A stretch of 64,000 nucleotides of DNA from Winogradskyella pelagia. Its GTDB lineage: Bacteria > Bacteroidota > Bacteroidia > Flavobacteriales > Flavobacteriaceae. Below, piece after piece: positions 53,967-63,697 of this stretch. The notes below the pieces were generated by a model. The model was not told where the DNA came from. It searched no databases and saw only the letters and a list, made by a program, of their open reading frames with translations. The number at the start of each line of letters is the position of its first letter. Position 1 is the first letter of the stretch. Both the position numbers and the translations under genes were made by a program. Where the stretch lies: assembly GCF_017581965.1 (NCBI RefSeq), contig NZ_JAGEVF010000001.1, positions 248,001 through 312,000 on the forward strand, given 5' to 3'.

Positions 53967-55295
53967 ATGAAATCATTACACTGGCTATTTTCTCTAATTC
54001 TATTTACTTCACTAGGTTGCACTACGGACGAGGCTAATTACAACGACGTTTCAGTCTCCATAACCACATCTGGCCTAAACGACAACAAACTAGCGTTGAA
54101 TAATACGGCGACCTTTACAGCAGAAGTATCGGGTATCGACGCTACCAGTAGTCTTACTTTCCGTTGGTCGCTCTCCACAGATCGCGGAGAATTGTCTGAT
54201 GGTACCAATGTCCTGCCTAATCCATCTATTGCTGAAAGCACCATTTATTGTGTTGGAAAGACAGCCGGAGAAGAACAGATTAGAGTAGAGGTGTTTGACG
54301 CCAACGCGATTCTGCTCGCCACAGAAACATTAGACTTTGAAATAGTGCCTTCTGATATCAATCAAGAATTTCCTCGTGGATGCTTTGACCAACCCAAGAT
54401 TATCTACCAGCGTAATGGGACTTTTGGGCGTGTTTGCAATTTCGATGGTACAGGAGACGAATATCTCAATGTATCTGGTGGATCAAGTATTGGCATTTCA
54501 CCCGATGGAGAATGGATAGCGTGGAACCCGTATGAGGATGCCAGCGACCCACCTGTAGGATTTAATATGCACCTCCGAAATTGTCTTACGGGTGAGATTA
54601 TCAGGTTACCCTCCGATATCGTTGGATTAGAATATTCTGCTTATGACATTTTTCCAGAGTTTTCTCGAGATAGTAAGACCTTATACTTTATCAGGGAGAA
54701 TCCAGGTCAGCCAGTAGTTCCTAATGCTGGCGGTTTTTCTGACCTTGCTGCTTATGACATCGAATCGGGACAAGTTAGTTATTTAACGTCACTGTACCAG
54801 TCCGAAGAAAGTGTGGAGAATTTCACAATTTCCCCTGTCACTGGAGACATTGCTTTTATAATCGAGAGTTATGAGGATCTTCCTGACGGTAGTTATATCA
54901 TAAATACCAAACTCTCTGTTATGCAACCCGAGACCGGATTAATTACGAATACCATAAACTTACCTCCAGGGAGGTATAATGACGGTATGGACTGGTCACC
55001 TGATGGAAACGATATTATCTTGGGTGCAAGTACTAATGATTTGGGAAGAGGGATTTTCAGAATCAATCTGACTAGTGGGTCTCAACCACTTCTGGTATTG
55101 CCTGACACAGATCCTAATAATGCTACCAACTATGCCTACTGCTATTATTACGCTGCTGGGTCGCGTATCGTTTTTGGAGACTATAATGATAATAATGAGC
55201 TCAAACTTTATAGTGTAGATTTCAACGGCAATGATCTGCATCAGATAGGAGAAGAGTTAAGTGGTGCTTTATTCTTGCAAGGGGTCCTTGAATAA
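53967..55295 (+). CDS. Lipoprotein with Ig-like and PD40/TolB-like propeller domains
   Basis: 442-aa surface lipoprotein (MKSLHWLFSLILFTSLGC, lipobox cysteine C18). Residues about 25-125 form an Ig/PKD-like domain (NNTATFTAEVSGIDATSSLT ... GEEQIRVEVFDANAI). The rest is a propeller of PD40-like blades (GISPDGEWIAWNPYE, FPEFSRDSKTLYFIRE, ISPVTGDIAFIIE, MDWSPDGNDIILGAS). No enzyme motif. The gene looks richer in GC than its neighbours and lies between a broken and an intact DUF2188 sequence, suggesting recent acquisition. Confidence 0.8.
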   Translation: MKSLHWLFSLILFTSLGCTTDEANYNDVSVSITTSGLNDNKLALNNTATFTAEVSGIDATSSLTFRWSLSTDRGELSDGTNVLPNPSIAESTIYCVGKTAGEEQIRVEVFDANAILLATETLDFEIVPSDINQEFPRGCFDQPKIIYQRNGTFGRVCNFDGTGDEYLNVSGGSSIGISPDGEWIAWNPYEDASDPPVGFNMHLRNCLTGEIIRLPSDIVGLEYSAYDIFPEFSRDSKTLYFIRENPGQPVVPNAGGFSDLAAYDIESGQVSYLTSLYQSEESVENFTISPVTGDIAFIIESYEDLPDGSYIINTKLSVMQPETGLITNTINLPPGRYNDGMDWSPDGNDIILGASTNDLGRGIFRINLTSGSQPLLVLPDTDPNNATNYAYCYYYAAGSRIVFGDYNDNNELKLYSVDFNGNDLHQIGEELSGALFLQGVLE

Positions 55296-55303
55296 TAAGT
55301 CAG

Positions 55304-55335
55304 AAAGGGTACGCCAAAGTTGTGTACCCTTTTTC
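55304..55335 (+). terminator. Terminator after the PD40 lipoprotein
   Basis: AAAGGGTAC pairs with GTACCCTTT around an 11-nt loop, followed by further T residues, 9 bp after the stop. Confidence 0.75.
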
Positions 55336-55449
55336 TATATGTTTTGTATGGTAGAACCAACTGTTGATTATAATTTGCTATAACAATAGTGATTAGGGTC
55401 TTATCTAAGTCCTAAAATCAAGATATCATAACACCGCAGAATCCCAGCA

Positions 55450-55752
55450 TTACTCATCATCACGATAACAAATCCGCTCCCTAATCCCACCACTTGCGCG
55501 GTGAATAATGACATCTGCCTTTTTACGTTTGGCGATGGTCTTGGCCCTGCGTATAGCGGTGCTTTGTTTGCGATGGTTGGAAGTAATTCTCTTATTGCCC
55601 TCGCGCCGTACCGCCCAGCCATCTTCATAAGGCACAACGTGTTGATGCCAGGTTCTTTTGGTTGCGGTACTATGGCCAAGCGCTTGGAGTATAGCCTCAA
55701 TGAGCTGCTTAATAGCTGTAACCCAGGACGATTTTGAATTAGACTTAACCAT
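55450..55752 (-). CDS. DUF2188 domain protein
   Basis: 100-aa basic protein. Residues about 38-97 match the DUF2188 pattern: HVVPYEDGWAVRREGNKRIT, then helices with RRAKTIAKRKKADVIIH and GGIRERICYRD. The N-terminal 35 residues (MVKSNSKSSWVTAIKQLIEA) are an extension not seen in the core family. Function unknown; family members are small, basic and often on mobile DNA. The start overlaps the aminopeptidase stop by 8 bp. GC is higher than in surrounding genes. An overlapping frame at 55401-55700 is also open but lacks family features. Confidence 0.75.
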   Translation of the reverse strand: MVKSNSKSSWVTAIKQLIEAILQALGHSTATKRTWHQHVVPYEDGWAVRREGNKRITSNHRKQSTAIRRAKTIAKRKKADVIIHRASGGIRERICYRDDE

Positions 55753-57037
55753 GCATCAACGCCTCAATCTCCTCCACTTCAATAGGAATATTTCGCATTA
55801 AATTAAAAGGTTCACCGCTGTCTTGAATAACCACATCATCTTCTAAACGAATACCAAAACCTTCGTCCGGAATATAAATGCCAGGCTCTACCGTAAATAC
55901 CATATTCGCTTGCATAGGTTCATGCAATAAGCCATAATCGTGCGTATCTAAACCAATATGGTGACTGGTACCATGCATAAAGTACTTTTTGTAGGCTGGC
56001 CAATCCGGATTTTCATTTTTAACATCGGCTTTGTCCAGTAGCCCTAGGCCTAATAGTTCAGAGGTCATTAGCTTACCAACTTCTACATGATATTCGGCCC
56101 AATCGGTTCCTGGCACAAGGAGTTTTGTTGCCTCATCCTTTACACGGTTAACTGCGTTATAGACCTCTTTTTGGCGTTTGGTGAATTTTCCAGAAACGGG
56201 AATAGTACGACTCATATCACTAGAGTAATTGGCATACTCTGCGCCAACATCCAATAGAATTAAATCACCTGCTTTACATTGTTTATTGTTTTCAATGTAA
56301 TGAAGCACATTGGCATTATTACCACTTGCAATAATGGGTGTGTAAGCGAATCCTTTAGAACGGTTATTGAGAAACTCGTGCATAAATTCGGCCTCAATAT
56401 TATACTCCCAAACCTCTGGTTTTACAAAGTTTAAAATGCGCCTAAAACCTTTTTCCGTAATGTCGCAGGCCTTTTGCATAAGTTTTAATTCAATAGGGTC
56501 TTTCACAGAACGAAGACGCTGCAGTATAGGATTGCTTTTAGCGACATTATGCGCTGGATATTTCTCCTTAAGCCATTTTACAAAGCGGGCTTCTCTTGTT
56601 TCTGTCTCTACGTTGGCCCTGTAATGTTCATTGGTGTTAAGATAAACCGTATTCGCCTGTGTCATCAACTCAAAAAGGATTTTTTCCAAATCTTGTAACC
56701 AATACACTGTTTTTACGCCAGAGGTTTCAAACGCTTTTTCTTTGGTTAACTTTTCACCCTCCCAGACAGCGATGTGCTCATTGGTTTCCTTAAGGAATAG
56801 TATTTCACGATGTTTTTCCTTAGGGCAATCTGGAAAGACAACAAGGACACTTTCCTCCTGGTCTACACCACTTAGGTAAAAAATATCTCTATGTTGAGCA
56901 AAGGCTAAGGTGCTGTCTGCACTTACGGGATAAATATCGTTGGAATTAAATATGGCTAGACTATTGGGCTTCATTTGTGCCGCAAAGTTCTTTCTGTTCT
57001 TTATAAATAAGTCTTTGTTTATAGGGTGATATTTCAT
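55745..57037 (-). CDS. Xaa-Pro aminopeptidase (aminopeptidase P family)
   Basis: 430-aa metallopeptidase removing N-terminal residues before proline. The pita-bread domain has metal ligands in LLDVGAEYANYSSDMSRTIP (two aspartates), MHGTSHHIGLDTHD (histidine), FTVEPGIYIPDEGFG and GIRLEDDVVI (glutamates). N-terminal creatinase-like domain about 1-170. Length fits E. coli PepP. No signal peptide. Confidence 0.93.
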   Translation of the reverse strand: MKYHPINKDLFIKNRKNFAAQMKPNSLAIFNSNDIYPVSADSTLAFAQHRDIFYLSGVDQEESVLVVFPDCPKEKHREILFLKETNEHIAVWEGEKLTKEKAFETSGVKTVYWLQDLEKILFELMTQANTVYLNTNEHYRANVETETREARFVKWLKEKYPAHNVAKSNPILQRLRSVKDPIELKLMQKACDITEKGFRRILNFVKPEVWEYNIEAEFMHEFLNNRSKGFAYTPIIASGNNANVLHYIENNKQCKAGDLILLDVGAEYANYSSDMSRTIPVSGKFTKRQKEVYNAVNRVKDEATKLLVPGTDWAEYHVEVGKLMTSELLGLGLLDKADVKNENPDWPAYKKYFMHGTSHHIGLDTHDYGLLHEPMQANMVFTVEPGIYIPDEGFGIRLEDDVVIQDSGEPFNLMRNIPIEVEEIEALMHG

Positions 57038-57185
57038 CTTGAAAACATTAAATGGTTTTGCCTGTGAGAACAGGAATTGTAAAATAGAAGCCTAAAGGTA
57101 CGGTCTTTCGCCCAAACTTTAAAAAGAGGTTTGATGCTTTTACCTTAAATGCGTAATTTCATGCCACTAAAAAATTCCGACCAAT

Positions 57186-60029
57186 ATGTTACGACAAAAT
57201 TTACTTGCCATTGGCATTGTATTGACTGCTTTTTTTGCCTTTTCACAACAACCGGCAACCACATCAGATGTTATTAGGCAAAGCCTAGAGCATAAAGCTG
57301 AAATGACTACTAATTCCTTGGTGAAGCAAGTGCCATTTGAAAATATTGGACCAACTGTAATGAGCGGTCGTGTGGTAGACTTGGATGTTAATCCTGAAAT
57401 GCCTTCAGAATTTTATGTCGCCTATGCTTCTGGAGGCGTCTGGCATACCGTGAATAATGGTACAACCTTTACGCCAATTATGGATAATTCGCCTACCCAA
57501 AATGTTGGTGATATTGCGATGCATTGGCCAACCCGAACCTTGTATGTAGGGACAGGAGAGAATAATGCCTCGCGATCGTCTTACGCAGGAATCGGAATTT
57601 TAAAAACAATCGATAACGGACAAAGTTGGGCTAATGTTGGCCTATTAGATTCGCATCATATCGGACGAATTTTAGTTCATCCAGAAAATCCAGATGTTGT
57701 GGTCGTTGGTGTTACAGGGCATTTATATTCAGCCAACAAAGAACGTGGTATATATAAAACAACAGATGGGGGCGCAACGTGGCAGCAGACCTTATTTATA
57801 GATGACACCACTGGGATTATTGACCTTAGGCATAGTCCAGAAAATTATGACCTTATGTTTGCCACCTCATGGACCAAGGATCGTAAGGCTTGGAACTTTA
57901 CTGGAAACGGAAATAACTCCGCAATTTACAAGAGTACCGATGCTGGTGAAACCTGGACTAAAGTATCCACAGAAAAAAGCGGTTTTCCAACTGGAGAAGG
58001 CGTAGGTAGGATTGGTGTTGCTATTTTTAATGACAATACAATTTATGCCATACACGATAGTCAATTTAGAAGACCAGATGAGGAAAATAAGGACGAGCAA
58101 CGAGGATTAGTAAAGGAAGATTTTAAAAGTATGACATCCTCTGAATTTCTTGCCTTGGATGACAAAAAATTGAACACATTTTTAAAGACCAATGGATTTC
58201 AAGAAAAATATAGAGCTCAAAACGTAAAGCAGATGGTGCGATCTGGAAATGTAAAACCAATTGATTTGGCAAAATACCTTGAAGATGCCAATTCATTATT
58301 GTTTGATACACCTGTTGTGGGTGCTGAGGTATACAAAAGTACAGATGGAGGTAAAAGCTGGTCTAAAACCCATGACGGCTATTTAGATGGCTTGTATTAC
58401 AGCTATGGATATTACTTTGGGCATATTCATGTTTCTCCTGCCAATTTAAATCATATTTATATATATGGTGTTCCTATTTTGAAATCAAAGGATGGTGGAA
58501 AATCATTCAAATCTATTAGTGCTAATAATGTGCACTCCGATCACCATGCCTTGTGGATTAATCCTAAAAATCCAAATCATATTATAAATGGTAATGATGG
58601 CGGAGTGAACATTACTTATGACGATGGCGAACATTGGATTAAGAATAACTCACCCTCTGTGGGTCAGTTTTATGCCATAAATGTTGACAACGAAAAACCA
58701 TATAATGTTTATGGAGGCCTACAAGATAACGGCGTATGGAAAGGTGCGCATAATGCTAGGGAGGATAAAAGATGGCAGCAAACTGGGCAATACCCATGGA
58801 AAAGTATCATGGGCGGTGACGGAATGCAGGTGCAAATTGATACTAGGAATTCTGATATTGTCTACACAGGTTTTCAATTTGGAAACTACTTCAGATTAAA
58901 TCTAGGTACTGGTGACCGTAAATTTATTCAGCCCAAGCATACGTTAGGAGAAAACCCATATCGATTTAATTGGCAAACACCTGTGTTATTATCGCCTCAC
59001 AATCAAGATATCGTCTATTTTGGTGCAAATAAATTGATGCGTTCCATGAACCAAGGTAATGATTGGGAGGCCATCAGTGAAGACCTTACTAATGGAGGAA
59101 AGAGAGGAAATGTAGCTTATGGGACGTTAACATCAATTAGTGAGAGCCCATTTCAATTTGGACTAATTTATACAGGTAGCGATGATGGTCTGGTGTACCG
59201 TACTACTAATGCAGGAGGTACGTGGACTAAACTATCAAATAATCTGCCAAAGGATTTATGGGTGAGTCGGGTTGTAGCCTCAAAACATAAAAAAGAGCGT
59301 GTTTATGTTACACTTAATGGTTACAGATGGGATGACTTTGGTGTTTATGCTTACAGGAGTGAAGACTACGGAAACACATGGATTGACATCAGTGGAAATA
59401 TTCCAGATGCTCCGGTAAATGTTATAGCAGAAGATCCTGAGAACGAAAATGTACTTTATCTAGGTACGGATAATGGTGCCTACGTCTCCTTTAATGGCGG
59501 CGATTCTTGGGAGATTTTCAGCAAAGGATTACCCAATGTAGCTATTCACGATATGGTTGTTCAGCCAAAAGCAAAACACCTTTTGCTAGGAACACATGGG
59601 CGAAGCATTTATAAGGCTAATATTGCACCATTGCAACAAATGGATGATGAACTAAAAGAAAATCCCATTACTTTTTTTGAAATAGAACCCATAAGATATT
59701 CGCGTCGATGGGGCAATGCTTGGAGCCAATTTTCAGAGGCTTATGAGCCACAAACTGAAATTAAGTTTTACAGTTCTAGTTCTGGGGAAAGAAGCATGAC
59801 AGTTATGTCTCAATCTGGGATAGAAGTTAATCAAATAAAAGTTCCTGTGGAGAAAGGCTTTAATTTTGTAACCTATAATTTGGAACTAACAGAAAAAGGG
59901 CGCAAAGAATTAATGAAAGCTGACAAGGATTTAGATATTACCAAAGCAAGTAATGGAAAGTATTATTTACCAAAAGGCAAATACATACTAGAAATGGAAG
60001 ATGCAAGAACTGAACTTGAAATAAAGTAG
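57186..60029 (+). CDS. Secreted BNR-repeat/VPS10-type propeller protein
   Basis: 947-aa exported protein, signal peptide MLRQNLLAIGIVLTAFFAFS. It consists of two propeller-like halves with many Asp-box motifs (YKTTDGGATW, YKSTDAGETW, YKSTDGGKSW, YRTTNAGGTW), as in sialidase/xyloglucanase-like and sortilin VPS10 domains, plus a C-terminal beta-sandwich-like region (about 830-947). No glycosidase catalytic residues are obvious, and no T9SS C-terminal sorting signal is seen. Such proteins are often labelled glycosyl hydrolases, which is not supported here. Confidence 0.82.
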   Translation: MLRQNLLAIGIVLTAFFAFSQQPATTSDVIRQSLEHKAEMTTNSLVKQVPFENIGPTVMSGRVVDLDVNPEMPSEFYVAYASGGVWHTVNNGTTFTPIMDNSPTQNVGDIAMHWPTRTLYVGTGENNASRSSYAGIGILKTIDNGQSWANVGLLDSHHIGRILVHPENPDVVVVGVTGHLYSANKERGIYKTTDGGATWQQTLFIDDTTGIIDLRHSPENYDLMFATSWTKDRKAWNFTGNGNNSAIYKSTDAGETWTKVSTEKSGFPTGEGVGRIGVAIFNDNTIYAIHDSQFRRPDEENKDEQRGLVKEDFKSMTSSEFLALDDKKLNTFLKTNGFQEKYRAQNVKQMVRSGNVKPIDLAKYLEDANSLLFDTPVVGAEVYKSTDGGKSWSKTHDGYLDGLYYSYGYYFGHIHVSPANLNHIYIYGVPILKSKDGGKSFKSISANNVHSDHHALWINPKNPNHIINGNDGGVNITYDDGEHWIKNNSPSVGQFYAINVDNEKPYNVYGGLQDNGVWKGAHNAREDKRWQQTGQYPWKSIMGGDGMQVQIDTRNSDIVYTGFQFGNYFRLNLGTGDRKFIQPKHTLGENPYRFNWQTPVLLSPHNQDIVYFGANKLMRSMNQGNDWEAISEDLTNGGKRGNVAYGTLTSISESPFQFGLIYTGSDDGLVYRTTNAGGTWTKLSNNLPKDLWVSRVVASKHKKERVYVTLNGYRWDDFGVYAYRSEDYGNTWIDISGNIPDAPVNVIAEDPENENVLYLGTDNGAYVSFNGGDSWEIFSKGLPNVAIHDMVVQPKAKHLLLGTHGRSIYKANIAPLQQMDDELKENPITFFEIEPIRYSRRWGNAWSQFSEAYEPQTEIKFYSSSSGERSMTVMSQSGIEVNQIKVPVEKGFNFVTYNLELTEKGRKELMKADKDLDITKASNGKYYLPKGKYILEMEDARTELEIK

Positions 60030-60116
60030 CTTAAGATTAAGATTTGACTTTTAATTAAAATCATTCTAAATAAATAATTATGATTAACGTCAGTTGCTAA
60101 AACGTGGCGTGTGCAG

Positions 60117-60124
60117 TATTTTTG
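60117..60124 (+). promoter_or_regulatory. -7 element for sdhCAB
   Basis: TATTTTTG matches TAnnTTTG with GTTG 20 bp upstream as a possible -33 box. The predicted start near 60129 lies before the ATG at 60153. Confidence 0.55.
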
Positions 60125-60152
60125 TGAGACTAACACAAAGATTAGATCTACA

Positions 60153-60839
60153 ATGAGTGGAATTTTTAAATCTTCCGTAGGTAGAAAGTTTGCAATGGCA
60201 CTTTCTGCTTTTTTTCTTATGATTTTTTTGGTAATGCATGTTTCAATAAACTTCACTTCAGTTTTTAGTGAAGAGTTATTTAATAACATGTCACATTTTA
60301 TGGGTACAAACCCTCTCGTTCAAGGCCTAATGCAGCCTATTTTAATAGTCGGTGTGGTGTTCCATTTTGTAATGGGATTTGTTTTAGAGGCAAAAAACAA
60401 AGCTTCAAGAGACGTTGGCTATGCTAAAAATGTAGCCAAAGATAATTCTACATGGATGAGTAGGAACATGTTGTTAACAGGAGCTGTAGTATTAGCATTT
60501 TTAGTACTTCATTTCTATGATTTTTGGATTCATGAAATGACCATTAAATATGTTCAAGGCGATATGAGCGGCTTAGTTGATGCTAATAATGCTGAATCTG
60601 GATTCCGCTATTATGATGAACTTCGAGAAAAGTTTGTGAGTCCGGTTCGCGTTTTAATTTATGTGGTTTCATTTGTTTTGTTGTCACTCCATTTATTACA
60701 TGGCTTTAATTCGGCGTTTCAGTCAGTAGGAGCCAACAATAAATATGTAAAAAGTTTAAAAGGATTTAGTAAAGTGTATTCTATAGGGATTCCTGCGTTA
60801 TTTATTTTCATCGCTGTTTACCATCACTTTACACATTAA
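60153..60839 (+). CDS. sdhC: Succinate dehydrogenase cytochrome b subunit (type B)
   Basis: 228-aa inner membrane protein with about five hydrophobic helices and histidines in them (VMHVSINF, VGVVFHFVMGFV, VLHFYDF, LHLLHGFN) that can bind two b hemes, as in the single-subunit anchor of type B succinate:quinone reductases. It transfers electrons from SdhAB to menaquinone. An upstream in-frame ATG at 60111 precedes the predicted promoter, so MSGIFKSSVGRKF at 60153 is the start. Followed by sdhA after 12 bp. Confidence 0.93.
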   Translation: MSGIFKSSVGRKFAMALSAFFLMIFLVMHVSINFTSVFSEELFNNMSHFMGTNPLVQGLMQPILIVGVVFHFVMGFVLEAKNKASRDVGYAKNVAKDNSTWMSRNMLLTGAVVLAFLVLHFYDFWIHEMTIKYVQGDMSGLVDANNAESGFRYYDELREKFVSPVRVLIYVVSFVLLSLHLLHGFNSAFQSVGANNKYVKSLKGFSKVYSIGIPALFIFIAVYHHFTH

Positions 60840-60851
60840 AAAAAGAAGACT

Positions 60852-62852
60852 ATGTCAATATTAGATTCTAAAATACCAGAAGGCCCTTTAGCGGACAAAT
60901 GGACAAAACATAAAAATGATATCAACTTAGTTAATCCAGCAAATAAGCGATTAATTGATGTGATTATTGTTGGTACTGGTTTAGCTGGAGGTTCTGCCGC
61001 AGCAACCTTGGCTGAATTAGGATATAACGTAAAGGCGTTTTGTTTTCAAGACTCACCAAGACGTGCTCATTCTATTGCAGCACAAGGTGGTATTAATGCC
61101 GCTAAAAATTACCAAGGTGATGGTGATTCTACTTACAGATTGTTTTACGATACTGTAAAAGGCGGAGATTACCGTTCGCGTGAGGCCAACGTATATCGTT
61201 TAGCCGAAGTTTCAACAAATATCATTGACCAATGTGTAGCACAAGGCGTTCCTTTTGCAAGAGAGTATGGAGGCTTATTAGATAACCGTTCTTTTGGTGG
61301 TGTATTAGTGTCACGAACCTTTTATGCAAAAGGCCAAACAGGACAGCAATTATTACTTGGGGCCTACGCAGCAATGAATCGACAGATTGGTCGTGGTAAA
61401 ATTAAAATGTACACACGACACGAAATGTTAGACGTGGTTGTAGTCGATGGCAAAGCAAGAGGTATTATAGCTCGTGATTTAGTAACTGGAGAGATTGAAA
61501 GACACTCGGCTCACGCTGTTGTTTTAGGAACTGGTGGTTACGGAAATGCCTTTTACCTGTCTACGTATGCCATGGGAAGTAATGTAACAGCAGCTTGGAA
61601 AGCACATAAACGCGGTGCCTTCTTTGCAAATCCATGTTACACACAAATTCATCCAACCTGTATTCCTGTTTCTGGCGACCATCAATCGAAGCTAACATTG
61701 ATGTCTGAGTCATTAAGAAACGATGGACGTATTTGGGTTCCAAAACATAAAAAAGATGTTGAAGCCATCAGAAATGGTAGTCTAAAACCAACTGATTTGG
61801 CAGAGGAAGACAGAGATTATTACTTAGAGCGTCGTTATCCTGCGTTCGGTAACTTGGTACCACGTGACGTAGCATCAAGAGCAGCAAAAGAACGCTGTGA
61901 TGCAGGTTATGGTGTTAACCAAACAGGTGAAGCGGTATATTTAGATTTTGCTTCAGCAATTGAGCGTTATGGTAAAGAGCAAGCGTATGTTAAGGGATTA
62001 AATGTTGAAGATAAAGCACTAATCACAAAACTCGGAAAAGAAGTGGTTGAGAATAAATATGGAAATCTCTTCCAGATGTATGAAAAAATTGTTGACCAGA
62101 ATCCATACGAAACCCCAATGATGATTTATCCTGCGGTGCATTACACTATGGGTGGACTTTGGGTCGATTATAACCTAATGACAACCGTTCCTGGTTTGTA
62201 TGCCATTGGTGAGGCTAATTTTTCTGACCATGGTGCTAACCGTCTTGGTGCTTCGGCATTAATGCAAGGTCTCGCTGATGGATATTTTGTGCTTCCATAC
62301 ACTATTGGAGATTATTTAGCGCATGATATTAGAACAGGAGAAATCCCCACCGATAGCAAAGAATTTGATGCTGCAGAAGAAAAAGTACGTGCCGAAATAG
62401 ATAAGTTAGTTAATAACCAAGGCACTAAGTCTGTAGATTATTTCCATAAGAAATTAGGAAAAATCATGTGGAACAAATGTGGTATGGCGCGTAATGAAAA
62501 AGAATTAAAAGAAGCTATTTCTGAAATTGCTGCACTCCGTGAAGAATTCTATAAGGATGTTTTTGTTCCAGGTGAAGAAAATGAATACAATGAAGAGCTA
62601 GCCAAAGCCGGCCGTGTTGCTGATTTCTTAGAGCTGGGCGAATTATTTGCCAAAGATGCCTTGGAGCGTAACGAGTCTGCAGGAGGACACTTTAGAGAAG
62701 AATACCAGACTGAAAGTGGGGAAGCTTTAAGAGTAAAAGACTATCAATATGTTTCGGCATGGGAGTACAAAGGTCAGCCTAGTGAGGCCGTACACCATAA
62801 AGAACCATTAGAATATGAAAATATAGAAGTGAAAGAGAGAAGTTATAAATAA
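60852..62852 (+). CDS. sdhA: Succinate dehydrogenase flavoprotein subunit
   Basis: 666-aa FAD-containing catalytic subunit. FAD-binding [35 protein letters not shown] containing the histidine that covalently holds FAD; substrate-site RMAPAVHYTM-like segment here as [16 protein letters not shown]; and [11 protein letters not shown]. Middle gene of sdhCAB, 12 bp after sdhC and 7 bp before sdhB. Confidence 0.97.
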   Translation: MSILDSKIPEGPLADKWTKHKNDINLVNPANKRLIDVIIVGTGLAGGSAAATLAELGYNVKAFCFQDSPRRAHSIAAQGGINAAKNYQGDGDSTYRLFYDTVKGGDYRSREANVYRLAEVSTNIIDQCVAQGVPFAREYGGLLDNRSFGGVLVSRTFYAKGQTGQQLLLGAYAAMNRQIGRGKIKMYTRHEMLDVVVVDGKARGIIARDLVTGEIERHSAHAVVLGTGGYGNAFYLSTYAMGSNVTAAWKAHKRGAFFANPCYTQIHPTCIPVSGDHQSKLTLMSESLRNDGRIWVPKHKKDVEAIRNGSLKPTDLAEEDRDYYLERRYPAFGNLVPRDVASRAAKERCDAGYGVNQTGEAVYLDFASAIERYGKEQAYVKGLNVEDKALITKLGKEVVENKYGNLFQMYEKIVDQNPYETPMMIYPAVHYTMGGLWVDYNLMTTVPGLYAIGEANFSDHGANRLGASALMQGLADGYFVLPYTIGDYLAHDIRTGEIPTDSKEFDAAEEKVRAEIDKLVNNQGTKSVDYFHKKLGKIMWNKCGMARNEKELKEAISEIAALREEFYKDVFVPGEENEYNEELAKAGRVADFLELGELFAKDALERNESAGGHFREEYQTESGEALRVKDYQYVSAWEYKGQPSEAVHHKEPLEYENIEVKERSYK

Positions 62853-62859
62853 AATTGCT

Positions 62860-63609
62860 ATGATGAATTTAACGTTAAAGATATGGCGTCAAAAAAACGC
62901 CAATGAAAAAGGAAAAATAGTGGACTATCCTGTATCTGGAATATCACCAGATATGTCTTTTCTTGAAATGTTGGATGTGTTAAACCAAGAATTGATAGAA
63001 AAAGGTAAAGAGCCAGTAGCATTTGATCACGATTGTAGAGAAGGTATATGTGGCACATGTTCATTATATATAAATGGACGTGCACATGGTCCGGCAACTA
63101 AAATTACGGCTTGTCAACTGCATATGAGAAGCTTTAAAGATGGAGATACTATTTATATTGAACCATGGAGAGCAAAAGCATTTCCTGTAGTAAAAGATTT
63201 GATTGTTGATAGAAGTTCTTTTGACAGAATACAACAAGCAGGTGGGTTTATTTCAGTGAATACATCTGGAAATACTCAAGATGCCAACGCTATTCCGATT
63301 GAAAAGGAACATGCAGACAAAGCTTTTGACGCAGCTACCTGTATCGGTTGTGGTGCGTGTGTAGCAAGTTGTAAAAACTCCTCGGCAATGTTATTTGTTT
63401 CAGCGAAAGTATCTCAATTTGCTTTGTTACCACAAGGTCAAGTCGAAGCTACGGATCGTGTAATGAATATGGTGAAACAAATGGATGAAGAAGGGTTTGG
63501 AAACTGTACTAATACTGGAGCGTGCGAAGTGGAATGCCCTAAAGGTATCTCCCTAGAGAATATAGCACGCATGAACCGCGAATATTTAACAGCAAGTTTA
63601 AAAGGTTAA
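62860..63609 (+). CDS. sdhB: Succinate dehydrogenase iron-sulfur subunit
   Basis: 249-aa electron-transfer subunit. [2Fe-2S] ligands in [20 protein letters not shown] and ITACQLHM; [4Fe-4S] ligands in [14 protein letters not shown]; [3Fe-4S] region [20 protein letters not shown]. Completes the TCA-cycle/respiratory complex II encoded by sdhCAB; a terminator follows. Confidence 0.97.
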   Translation: MMNLTLKIWRQKNANEKGKIVDYPVSGISPDMSFLEMLDVLNQELIEKGKEPVAFDHDCREGICGTCSLYINGRAHGPATKITACQLHMRSFKDGDTIYIEPWRAKAFPVVKDLIVDRSSFDRIQQAGGFISVNTSGNTQDANAIPIEKEHADKAFDAATCIGCGACVASCKNSSAMLFVSAKVSQFALLPQGQVEATDRVMNMVKQMDEEGFGNCTNTGACEVECPKGISLENIARMNREYLTASLKG

Positions 63610-63650
63610 GTTTCACATAGGTTTAATCTAACTTAAAAATAACCTAAAGT

Positions 63651-63685
63651 AATCCCAAGGTAAATTAATATCTTGGGATTCTTAT
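63651..63685 (+). terminator. Terminator of sdhCAB
   Basis: AATCCCAAG pairs with CTTGGGATT around a 12-nt AT-rich loop, followed by CTTATTTTAT, 42 bp after the sdhB stop. Confidence 0.75.
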
Positions 63686-63697
63686 TTTATAAAATCC

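Noticed and set aside
55401..55700. Alternative 99-codon minus-strand frame overlapping the DUF2188 gene
   Set aside because: The frame at 55450-55752 carries the DUF2188 motifs; the overlapping one is a shifted-frame shadow.
57186..60029. Glycosyl hydrolase function for the large Asp-box protein
   Set aside because: Asp-box repeats mark the propeller fold only; I could not find the acidic/tyrosine catalytic set of sialidases or xyloglucanases.
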